Source: Chloromonas sp. AAM2 (Eukaryota; Chlorophyta; Chlorophyceae; Chlamydomonadales; Chlamydomonadaceae). From it: a stretch of DNA of 17,233 nucleotides. The stretch lies in assembly GCA_004335635.1 (NCBI GenBank), contig QAXH01004109.1, positions 1-17,233 of the forward strand, given 5' to 3'. Below are positions 10,324 through 17,233 of the stretch, in pieces (position 1 is the first letter of the stretch; every line of letters begins with the position of its first letter). The translations under genes and the position numbers were made by a program. The notes beneath the pieces were generated by a model that had not been told where the DNA came from, did no database searches, and was given only the letters and a program-made list of their open reading frames with translations.

Positions 10324-13300
10324 GGGATTGCAACACCTGGCCCTACTGCCCACCGGAATGAGGGCAAGCAGGACAACCCCAGGGCATGTGGTGGTGTGGC
10401 CGCATACACCAGCGGGAGCAATCCTGGCAAGGAGCTGAGAGCTCAGGCATCCGGGCAAAGCAAGGCATGCCTGCTTGCCTAGGCACCCAAACACCCGACC
10501 CCCTGCCAGGACTGAACCCTGAGCCATTGCTGTCCGCGTGTGTACATGCCCACATCACAAATACGCTTTGCCTTGGTCTATGGCTGCTTTCTTGCGTGTG
10601 CACGGGGCCACCCATGCGAGTCAGTCCCATGCCACACGGGCAAGAAATAGGTATACCCAGGAGCCCGCTGCGTACAAGCCCTTGACGTCTGACATGCACA
10701 GTGCTTGACGTCTGACATGCATAGTGCTTGACGTCTGACATGCATAGTGCTTGACGTCTGACATGCACAGTGCAAGTCTGGACCTTGCTGTAGTTCTATG
10801 TGCCTGTCCGCACTCACATCGACATAGCTGATGTTGACGAGGTAGTCCATGCCCATGATGAGCAGCGGGTGGTTCTCAGTGTTGGCCTCCAATAGTTGGA
10901 CATGAGCCTGCACATCAGTCGATGGTATACCATAACACGACACCAACAGAAACCTTAACACGACACCAACAGAAACCATCGCAATGATGCAAACGCAATT
11001 ATGAATGATGCAAATCAAAGATGCCCACACATTACAATGGTTGGGTGCACGCAGGTCCGAGCAGTCCAAGTGCAGACAACATGCAGCAAGCGGTGGGAGC
11101 ATGACTCACGTGGATACAGGAAGTATCGTGGCTGTGTTCATCCACAACCTGGATGTGATGTCTCACCTTGAAGAACCCAGTGAAAAACAGCGCCAGGTTC
11201 TGAACGAACTTCTGCTGGTCATCAGTACCCTTTTCGTAACTGTACAGCAGAGTTAGGACAAAAGCTGCTTCATGCTGTAGCATCACACGAGTAGATCAGG
11301 TGGTTGTGCAGAGCTGCTTCTTACCTGGTGCAACACACAGCCATAATAGATGCCAGCTGCTAGCATGCAGTTCCTCAGTCTGGCATTCTGGTGACAACCG
11401 TTACTGCTTAAATGAAGCAAAGATGCATTCCTGGTCACTCACGCATCCGGGATGTTGACGTTGGCTGGCACCACCTGCTGCAGCTGCATCATGAAGACCT
11501 TGTAGACATTCTCAAAGTGATGGTTGTACTCGTTAGCCATGACCAGGGACCCAATCTGCGCAAGGTTGAGCGATGCTTGCCATGAGCACCTGATTGCCAA
11601 TTCTGATTCATCGTACAAGTAGGTGCAAAGAGATAGCGCACACTGTGCCAATGCAGACGACGTGCACACATCAGTGGTACACTGCCAGCTAGCCAGTACT
11701 GGCCGACAGCAAGGGTATGCATGCTGCCCTGGCTGATAGCCATGTTGCATGGGAGTGTGCCTTGTGCCGCCCTACACACCAATATCTGTATTAATGTACT
11801 TTGTGATCTGCGACCCTGTCTGCTACTTTGTGTATGCTGCCTGGCCAAGATAGCCACGGATGCCCCCGAAATAGCCAACCCATGCTCGGCTCATTGGCTG
11901 TGTTTCAACTACGCTGATTGCACTGACCTCTGTCAGACACTGCAGCGCCACGTTGCGGTATGCCGGCTGTGGAAAGAGCTGCAAAAGCATCTGTAGAAGA
12001 TTTGACTCAAAAACGTAGCCAAGTGGCACCCATGTGAGGTACACTGCCAACGTGTCCAATGTTGAACGAATCAGATCAGCCTTGCGTGTGTTGCAAAGCA
12101 CGAACACGCACAGCTCGTGGATGAGACGGAACTCGTTGTTCAAGGTTGTCTTGAGCTCCTTGGTCTTGGCCTGCACGATGCATGCCAGGCACGGTTGCAG
12201 AAAGCATACATCAGATGTCACAAGCACCCGTCAGATGTATGCATGCAATCCCTTACTGCTGCGCATACCTCATCACATGCCCATGCGGCACACAGCGTGA
12301 ATACAGATGACAAAGGAAAGATGTTGCACCCTGCCTGGCCCTGGTATTGTTCGCATCTGCACCTCATGTGCACCTAGTGCGAATATACCAGTAGAAAATT
12401 GCTGACGTGATGACAAGCATGCTGCAGCACGTATTGTGCATGTACACAAGAACATATCCTGATGTATGCTACTTGGCTCACCTGCGTGAGATCCAGTCTT
12501 GCAAAGTCAAACACCTCCTCGCTCAGCAACTTGAAGATCTTCATGCTGTTCTCACACAACGTCTCGCTGGTCTTGGAGGCGCTGACAATGTCCGGAATGA
12601 AGCTTCTCCATTTGGCAGGCCAGTCATGCTTCAAGATCTGGACTAGGATGATGTTGAGCTTGTTCACAAACGTGCTCTCCTTCCGAAACAGTGGCTCGTC
12701 CGTCGTGTAGCGAATGATGAGGTTCGACAAGAAGTTTCTGATCCCTACGCGCTGCTCTTCAGGCAGCGCACCCCACTTGAAGCGAATTACGTTCTCCAAA
12801 ATCTGCGATTGACAAATCGTCCAATCAAAAACACTGAGGCCCCAATGCGCAAAGTTTGTTTGCTTTGCTGCGTCCCTGTGTTCAGATGTTGCTCGTGTCC
12901 ATTTTACTTGGGGTCTGCCAATAATTGTCCAGCTTTGCCCCACAAGACTGTTCACAGGCCTACCAGGTACTACTGTCGCTGTCACTCATAAGACAACAAG
13001 ACTGCCACCGTCAACAAATGGTCTTGCGACAGAACACCTGACATGAACCCTAGAGGAAGTTGAGCCCCACTTAAGCAGGCCCTACAGCCCTCGCAGTGGC
13101 TTGGTCAGTTGTCTTGCAAAGCAAAACCTACTGCTGCAAGCCCAGACTCACCTGCAACGCAAAGTACTTGGTGGACTGGCTTTGTGTAGAGGTCAGGATG
13201 ACATCCACCCTCTGCCATGCCTGAGGGTGTTCTTGAAATTGGAGCAGCAGACGTTCTGCAGCAACTCTCTGTGCAGGGCATCACAACCAACACAGGAAGT

Positions 13301-13554
13301 ATGTGCACTGGCAATGGACGGTCCATTGGACAGAAGCCATGCACTTGTTGCATGGCCCATGCGGGTCAATCGTTGACGCTGCTCTAAGTAAAAAAAGACC
13401 TTCGAGCGGTAACACGGTTGGCGATAATGCCAGCACCAACCTGTTCGCCTGATCCCGAACCATACATAAGCTCCACTGTGGACTCGAGCAGCGATACGTC
13501 CGTGGGCTGGTTGAAGTCCAGGAGTTTGCTCGCGGCTACCTCTACTTGCGCCAT
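1661..13554 (-). CDS. XPO1: Exportin-1 (CRM1/XPO1) nuclear export receptor, complete, 26 exons
   Basis: Karyopherin-beta family receptor that binds RanGTP and leucine-rich NES cargo in the nucleus and carries it through the pore. Exons (high to low): 13554-13441, 13268-13152, 12802-12482, 12170-11928, 11555-11443, 11239-11167, 10907-10818, 10188-10114, 9910-9782, 9480-9319, 8917-8802, 8381-8313, 7913-7805, 7495-7352, 6974-6900, 6487-6404, 6060-5950, 5519-5428, 5235-5098, 4951-4843, 4632-4547, 4252-4141, 3874-3778, 3435-3230, 2294-2193, 1798-1661. They sum to 3225 nt (1074 aa plus TAA at 1663-1661), matching the ~1070 aa family length, with phase kept at every junction. Hallmark blocks include [31 protein letters not shown] and [10 protein letters not shown]. 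The ATG at 13554 is the first in frame and has A at -3 and G at +4. Twenty-three introns are GT-AG and two are GC-AG. No frameshift or internal stop was seen. Family assignment is certain; single splice sites could be off by a few bases, mainly at intron 10. Confidence 0.96.
1799..2192 (-). other. XPO1 intron 25, GC-AG type
   Basis: Exon 25 ends QFADK with the junction AAG|GCGAGT; the acceptor is TCCACAG at 1805-1799. The joined protein reads [15 protein letters not shown], gap-free against the family. The nearest GT downstream is out of phase and would add four bases. Confidence 0.8.
2541..3085. repeat. Long imperfect foldback (inverted repeat) inside XPO1 intron 24
   Basis: The plus strand from about 2541 inward matches the reverse complement from about 3085 inward, meeting near 2812. 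In the core (about 2630-2750 against 2880-3000) I count roughly 22 mismatches in ~117 positions, near 81%. Flanks are weaker but alignable, and the centre pairs again around AGCAGCTGGACATCTGG. Both arms are open in the corresponding frame and share the peptide LAAADGLL, then CMP and RLK; an open frame also runs through the whole palindrome on the minus strand (3071-2529). I do not recognise the peptide. It is transcribed within XPO1 pre-mRNA. Confidence 0.85.
3875..4140 (-). other. XPO1 intron 22, GC-AG type
   Basis: Exon 22 ends LNLLQ with the junction CAG|GCAAGT; the acceptor is GCGCAG at 3880-3875 before GATTTGCTCC. The joined protein reads GLNLLQDLLQQF, which aligns with plant exportin-1 without gaps. 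No in-phase GT donor nearby gives the same result. AG|GCAAGT is the known consensus of GC-AG introns spliced by the major spliceosome. Confidence 0.85.
4843..7495 (-). other. XPO1: XPO1 exons 14-20: central to C-terminal HEAT repeats, residues 578-828
   Basis: Exon 14 (48 aa) starts [14 protein letters not shown]. Exon 15 gives [16 protein letters not shown] and stops after KRDEYL; exon 16 (28 aa) resumes with [15 protein letters not shown], well conserved but easily missed. Exon 17 (37 aa) has [16 protein letters not shown] and ends in FQDMLQ. Exon 18 gives [20 protein letters not shown]. Exon 19 has [16 protein letters not shown] and [16 protein letters not shown]. Exon 20 gives [19 protein letters not shown] and EAVFEVTLQ. 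These match the CRM1 C-terminal domain of the family in order and spacing. Confidence 0.92.
5671..5704. repeat. (GT)17 microsatellite in XPO1 intron 17
   Basis: Uninterrupted GT dinucleotides, followed by an ATGTATGTGTGC decay. In the XPO1 transcript it reads as a CA repeat within intron 17 (5949-5520). Apparent Thr-His or Cys-Val open frames over it are artefacts. Confidence 0.98.
8432..8463. repeat. Perfect 2 x 16 bp tandem repeat in XPO1 intron 11
   Basis: CTGCAGACACACTGCA at 8432-8447 and again at 8448-8463. Each unit has partly self-complementary ends (CTGCAG and TGCAG-like). Confidence 0.9.
8708..8757. repeat. Two-copy 25 bp tandem repeat in XPO1 intron 11
   Basis: GCATGCAGGACAGACA occurs at 8708 and 8733, followed by similar A-rich ends (GAAAACAAG and AAAGATAAG). 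Confidence 0.9.
10278..10320. repeat. (GT)21 microsatellite in XPO1 intron 7
   Basis: A pure GT run of 43 nt in intron 7 (10817-10189), read as a CA repeat in the transcript, about 90 nt from the acceptor of exon 8. Confidence 0.98.
10681..10772. repeat. Four perfect-length tandem 23-mers in XPO1 intron 7
   Basis: Unit CTTGACGTCTGACATGCA followed by C/T-AGTG (23 nt), at 10681, 10704, 10727 and 10750. Copies 2 and 3 have CATAGTG, copies 1 and 4 CACAGTG. Each unit carries a TGACGTC half-palindrome. The array lies just downstream of the intron donor at 10817. Confidence 0.97.
10934..10977. repeat. Two-copy 23 bp tandem repeat in XPO1 intron 6
   Basis: AACACGACACCAACAGAAAC occurs at 10934 and 10957 with an identical spacer pattern. 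It sits in intron 6 (11166-10908), upstream of the exon 7 acceptor on the minus strand. Confidence 0.9.
12482..13554 (-). other. XPO1: XPO1 exons 1-3: N-terminal region, residues 1-184
   Basis: Exon 1 (38 aa) starts [14 protein letters not shown] and carries the [14 protein letters not shown] helix that aligns with the first HEAT repeat of plant exportins. Exon 2 (39 aa) ends in STKYFALQ. Exon 3 (107 aa) starts [14 protein letters not shown]; the junction rebuilds the importin-beta N-terminal (IBN_N) domain that contacts RanGTP in this family. Exon 3 also holds [18 protein letters not shown] and KTSETLCEN, two of the most conserved stretches of exportin-1. Exon 2 is short and was found only by reading back from the donor at 13151: its frame gives [11 protein letters not shown] directly after exon 1 GSGEQ. 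Confidence 0.93.
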
Positions 13555-14889
13555 CCTTCTGAGTTGTGTTGGGGCCTGAGCCCCAAGGCTGAGTGAAGAC
13601 CTCCGAGCTCGCAATGCAACAGCCGAGAAGCGAGATCTTGCCTTGCACGCCTACCTAGCAGGCCACAAGCGTGCACCGGCCTGCAGCTCAGTCAGACGGT
13701 AGATGCCTACGGGCTTGCAAGTGATGCCTCAACTGAACAAGCCTACTTGGCGGGCCAGGGCTGGTAACGGGCCAAACCGCAAAAAGTCGCTGAGGTGCAA
13801 GCCGCTGGTGCACGATCCCCGCAGTCCCTCTCCACGCGTTATCCTGATGTTTTTTCTTCATGTTCTAGAAGCACAACTTGCATGTGAAGGTCCATGGTGA
13901 TTGGTCATCTCGTTAGTAAACCCAGCTGAGTGCACATGGGTCAAAATTACACAGTCACCTCAACATGAAGAACAGCTAATACAGCTGACTGTTGCACAGG
14001 CATTTATCAAGAGCCCACACAAAAGTAGCCAATGTCAGCATTTTTTGTCACTCAATCATGTCAGCAAAAAAAGTACAGGATAAAAGGCAAGCTCACGATC
14101 GGAGATGCCGCTCATGCCGAGCTGCGTGCTGCTCGTGCGGTCGACAGCCTATTTTGCTCACCTAGATGTTTGATAGTGGCCAAAGCTTGCGATATATCGC
14201 ACAGAAAGGTGAGTCGCGAACAAGGAGGAGCCTCTGATGGTTTCCAAAATGTCGGCAAAAATCTTCAGTGGATTACACTCGCACAAGCACACTGTGCACG
14301 ACGGCACTTCTTTTTTTTTGGACGTGTCAGCATGCTTATCATTGCGTGTGTCATCTGCATCAGAATGTGTGCTTTTGCATTGCCCGTTCAGGCTGTTGTT
14401 GTTTGGAACGCCAGGGGTAACTAACTCTCAGGTGCAAGTTCTCATGGGGCTTAGGCACTCACCGGGTGTGCAAGTCATGCGGATCATGGGTTGAGCGCAC
14501 ACTGCTTGTCCCAACACACTGTCCATGCCTGGTAATAAGAAGTAAGGCCCAAAATGTGGCATTATCCGTCAGACACCAGGCCCATATCAGTCCCATGTGT
14601 GCAAAATACGTACCGCAAGTGGTCAAAATGGTCCTGCACGTGTCAGCATGTGACTATGGTGTAGACCTTGCCATGTCTGGTACCACTTGTGTGGTAGTTT
14701 GGCTGACACACCTGAACTACCTTGATTTGCTTGTAGAGGCACTCTGTGCGCATAACGTATGCCTGCCAGGCCGGCTCCGGCACTCAAGAGCGAGATAAAA
14801 CAAATATGAGAATGAGCCTCCGAAACCATGCCCGGAAAGTTCCTTGAGTTTCTGAAGGCAGCACAGTCAAGAGAGTGTCTAAGCATTGA
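13555..14889. other. XPO1 upstream region, no supported gene
   Basis: About 1.3 kb between the XPO1 start codon and the plus-strand open frame. It should hold the XPO1 5' UTR and promoter. I see no clear TATA box. Short open frames on both strands have no protein-like composition. A 13 bp direct repeat ACGTGTCAGCATG occurs at about 14323 and 14639, and a T9 run lies at about 14311-14319. Confidence 0.5.
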
Positions 14890-15102
14890 GTCAACCAATC
14901 ACTGACCACAGTTCCAGAATGCCCCAGCAATAGGCGGCAGCCAGACGTCATTTGCGAAAGCAGAATTGGATGCGCGCTACAGGCAGCATGTGCCAGCTTG
15001 GCTAGATTGGACATCACATCCGACAGCGCCGCATCGCTTGTGTCCCTTGCTGAGAAGCTGCAAACTGACAAGGGTCAAGCTCTGAAGTCATTGGATGGAC
15101 TC

Positions 15103-16236
15103 ATGTCAGCTGAGGCAGCTGGGCTTCTGCACCATGCTGCCCGCCCTGACCGCTACTTTGTTCAGCAGCCAGCAGCAACACCAACACAGCAAGCAATTAA
15201 CCCAGTCAGCTGGTTAGCTGTTACCAATTTCCCACTCTATTCCTTACAGCCAGTTGTTGTAATCCTTGTGGCGTGGCTGGTGCGTGTCCCAGACTGGCTG
15301 CACCTTGTCAAAAATGCTGAGGTGTGTGGCATTGAATACGGCTTGGGTGGTGGATGGCATCCCGTCACAGCCAATTGGCTTGGCCCCTTCACATCCACGC
15401 TCCTCTTCCAATTCGCCCGTCTATGCTCTGGCAAAACATCAACAGACATGCAGCAGCGAACAGTTGCCCTTTGCCCAGAGGATAAGGCATTCCCCACAGT
15501 CCCCACAGAGGTAACCCACCGTCTGATGATCAAGCCCAACCTGGCTGACGTTACCACAACCCACAGGCCGATCATACAGGCAGCTCTGCAGAGCATCAAT
15601 GTGCAGCACGGGAAGGGGAAGGGGAAGTCACAACAGCAGGCCAAGACCGTCCAGCACGCACATGAGGTGTGCGCAGCCCTGCACCTGCCACACTATGAAA
15701 TGTTCACAGCTGCACTGGCTCAGTCCTTGCCCCTGCACTACCGCATCTGTGAGCTGGTGCAGTTGAATGGTGGCTTCAACATGGAGACCTCCACGCACAC
15801 GCTCTGGAACATCCTCACCACGCTACAGAGTGCGGAGGACACCGTGGATCCATGGTTCCAGGCTCGGGCAGAGCAGCTGTTCAGTGACCCTCGAGCCCTG
15901 GGTTTGATGAGGCAGGCTGAGCTGCGGGCACTCGAGAAGAAGCAGGCAGTGCGGTCTACAGACAAGCCACACAATGCTTGCCCCGCTGTTACTCTCACAG
16001 ATGGCCTGTGGCATGTGCGCAAGGGGAAGGGGAAGACTGCCGTGCCTGCAACAGGCGGTGATGCCAGTAGCCAAGAAGACGAAGGTGGTGAGGAGAGCAG
16101 CCAGGCCGACAGTGAGAGTGGCAGTGTTAGCGACAGCCAGAGCGATGACGACGATGCACCGTCCACAGCTGGTGATGAAAGACCTGTCACTGATGCGCAG
16201 CCTCTATTTGCATTTGAGCCTTGCAGTGCCAGGTAA
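15103..16236 (+). CDS. Unrecognised repeat-associated protein, 377 aa from first ATG
   Basis: The frame is open from 14890, but the first ATG is at 15103, so an upstream exon or later start is possible. Visible features, numbered from that ATG: a hydrophobic stretch near residues 49-65 (PVVVILVAWLVRVPDWL); a basic KGKGK linker near 170 and a second one near 306; and an acidic Ser-rich tract near 321-355 (EDEGGEESSQADSESG, then DDDD). It shows no transposase DDE triad, reverse transcriptase box, tyrosine-recombinase signature or zinc finger that I can recognise. It ends at TAA 16234-16236, but the same frame stays open for 124 more codons. Its end overlaps a dispersed repeat, so it is probably an element gene. 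Function unknown. Confidence 0.45.
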   Translation: MSAEAAGLLHHAARPDRYFVQQPAATPTQQAINPVSWLAVTNFPLYSLQPVVVILVAWLVRVPDWLHLVKNAEVCGIEYGLGGGWHPVTANWLGPFTSTLLFQFARLCSGKTSTDMQQRTVALCPEDKAFPTVPTEVTHRLMIKPNLADVTTTHRPIIQAALQSINVQHGKGKGKSQQQAKTVQHAHEVCAALHLPHYEMFTAALAQSLPLHYRICELVQLNGGFNMETSTHTLWNILTTLQSAEDTVDPWFQARAEQLFSDPRALGLMRQAELRALEKKQAVRSTDKPHNACPAVTLTDGLWHVRKGKGKTAVPATGGDASSQEDEGGEESSQADSESGSVSDSQSDDDDAPSTAGDERPVTDAQPLFAFEPCSAR

Positions 16237-16611
16237 GCGGCGGCACACAACAGGCACAATCAGGCCCACCTCGAGCAGTTTCTCACACCAGAAGGCAGCC
16301 AGTGGAAAACGTGCTTGGAGGATGTGCGTCCGCCAGCCAATCACAGAGAGCACACACCAGCGCAGATGGGGAAGCAGTGCCTGGATGCAATCATTGCGTG
16401 CTGGCGTAGGCAGCGCCAATACATGCAGCACCATGCCCAAGCTGCAGGCATGATGCCCGACATGACAGAGGCAGGCACACTGTCTGGCCACCACGACCTC
16501 AACCCCTTCCGCATGCTACAGGCAGCAAGCATGCTGCAGGCAGCAAACGGGCCAATCGGCTGTCTCATTGCCTGGTCATGTCAAGCCAGAACAGATGTCT
16601 GCACGGTCTAA
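16237..16611 (+). pseudogene. In-frame continuation of the 15103 ORF after the TAA stop
   Basis: Directly after the TAA, the same frame runs 124 codons to TAA at 16609-16611, giving protein-like sequence (QAHLEQFLTPEGSQWKTCLE, CLDAIIACWRRQRQYMQHH). The C-terminal coding end (LIAWSCQAR, then DVCTV and stop) is conserved in the left repeat arm, including the stop, which suggests the ancestral protein extended this far. The interrupting TAA lies inside CCAGGTAAGC, a strong donor match, so either it is intronic in the live gene or this copy has a nonsense change. Confidence 0.45.
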
Positions 16612-17233
16612 GGGCCATACTGGCTGTGCTGCCTTGCTTTGAATCATCCAGCGACTAACACCTGCCAGCACACCCGTGTCTCAATCCATTGCAGGCCACT
16701 CGGCTGTTCTTTCATTTGTTTCTTGTGAGAAGTGGTGGTTACTGTGGGGGAGGGGGTCTGGTCCATGTGCGCACGTGTCAAGGTCAACAGACAAGCGGTT
16801 ATGCCACGTGTCTGAGGCTGTATACACTGGTGGTGCCATGTGCCGGGCCCACTCCGCCACTGTTGGACTGGCAATCCATCCACACTGCCATGTGGTGCAT
16901 GTGATGATGTTGCAAACAGACGAAGAATTGTCTGCGTGTTACAGTCCACGGTTGTTTTCCCTCCAGTTTGGATTGGACGTGCTGTAAATAATGCCATTGT
17001 TTGTTAGATGCTGCTGGGGAGCATCTCTGTTCTCACTTGCCAAGTGGGCATCAGCTTACAGGCTGACAGAGCAAGAGAAGGCGTTGTCATCAATTCAAAA
17101 AGCTATCCAAGATGATTACTGACATGGCAGTCCGAGCAGCAGAGCCTTTGGGCAGGTACGAGCTGTGGGTGACTTCGACAGCTTGTAGTCAAGAGATCAG
17201 CGGGATGTAGCCTTTTGCCAGCAGCGGCGCGCA
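16531..17233 (-). repeat. Right arm of ~0.7 kb inverted repeat
   Basis: Reverse complement of 36-744. The inner edge is blurred by an ~18-19 bp local duplication (two ATGCT-(G)CAGGCAGCAA-like units at 16512-16546). The outer edge coincides with the window end, so the true repeat end is not visible. The arm includes the last ~80 nt of the plus-strand open frame ending at 16611, so the repeat carries coding sequence of an element plus its ~0.6 kb downstream region. Confidence 0.93.

Larger units (their letters stand above)
9782..12170 (-). other. XPO1: XPO1 exons 4-9: Xpo1 (CRIME) domain and central HEAT repeats, residues 185-425
   Basis: Exon 4 (81 aa) encodes [26 protein letters not shown] and [13 protein letters not shown], matching the Xpo1 domain. 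Exons 5 and 6 join through a split Ala codon to give NIPDA-YEKGT followed by [14 protein letters not shown]. Exon 7 (30 aa) has [13 protein letters not shown]; exon 8 (25 aa) has [12 protein letters not shown] and is too short to show as a long open frame. Exon 9 (43 aa) ends [14 protein letters not shown]. The residues between exon 8 and the [10 protein letters not shown] block are an expected variable linker. Confidence 0.92.

Noticed and set aside
13384..13614. A 20-residue N-terminal extension of XPO1 upstream of MAQVEV
   Set aside because: It would start at TTG (13614), not ATG. The ATG at 13554 has a good context and fits the family N-terminus, and the sequence past 13441 is intron.
14032..14424. 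130 aa plus-strand open frame upstream of the unknown ORF
   Set aside because: It starts next to homopolymer tracts and has Cys/Phe-rich erratic composition, no domain and no support from the repeat copy.
16644..16997. 117 aa open frame in the right repeat arm (70 aa version at 270-482)
   Set aside because: It is open on both strands, shortened by a stop in the other copy, has no recognisable domain, and lies in what looks like the element 3' region.
36..17233. Whole window as one giant TIR transposon carrying XPO1
   Set aside because: Not accepted as the leading model. The right end lies at the window edge, no target-site duplication can be seen, no recognisable transposase is present, and the left arm looks like a truncated copy.

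Overview
This window looks like a nuclear fragment from a eukaryote with an intron-rich, moderately GC-rich genome. The best guess is a chlorophyte green alga. The main gene has 25 short introns with mostly GTGAGT/GTAAGC-like donors and TGCAG acceptors, there are long (GT)n tracts, and the encoded exportin has plant-like sequence blocks. I cannot name the species from sequence alone.

Layout: (a) 36-744 is one arm of a ~0.7 kb inverted repeat; the other arm is ~16531-17233, and the two are nearly identical in the parts I compared. (b) 745-1660 is non-coding, holds an ~80 bp tandem duplication, and must include the 3' UTR of the main gene. (c) 1661-13554, minus strand, is a complete 26-exon gene for exportin-1 (XPO1/CRM1), the nuclear export receptor for leucine-rich NES cargo. 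Every splice junction was placed by hand. The exons sum to 3225 nt, giving 1074 aa plus stop, the usual length of the family. (d) 13555-14889 is the upstream/promoter side of XPO1, with no convincing gene. (e) 14890-16611, plus strand, is an unrecognised open frame with an acidic Ser-rich segment. It is broken by one in-frame TAA at 16234 that sits inside a near-perfect splice-donor sequence. Its C-terminal coding end lies inside the right repeat arm, and a damaged copy of that end is present in the left arm. The two arms are therefore best read as two inverted copies of one dispersed element, the left one truncated.

The most unusual items are: a ~545 bp imperfect foldback in XPO1 intron 24 whose arms both keep open frames; two GC-AG introns out of 25 in XPO1; the inverted repeat pair around the XPO1 locus; and the interrupted repeat-associated ORF. 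XPO1 itself looks intact and functional, including the cysteine equivalent to the leptomycin-B target. I see no prokaryotic features, CRISPR arrays, rRNA or tRNA genes. I did not find a clear-cut new molecular system. The candidates worth testing are the intronic foldback as a small-RNA source and the repeat family with its unknown protein.
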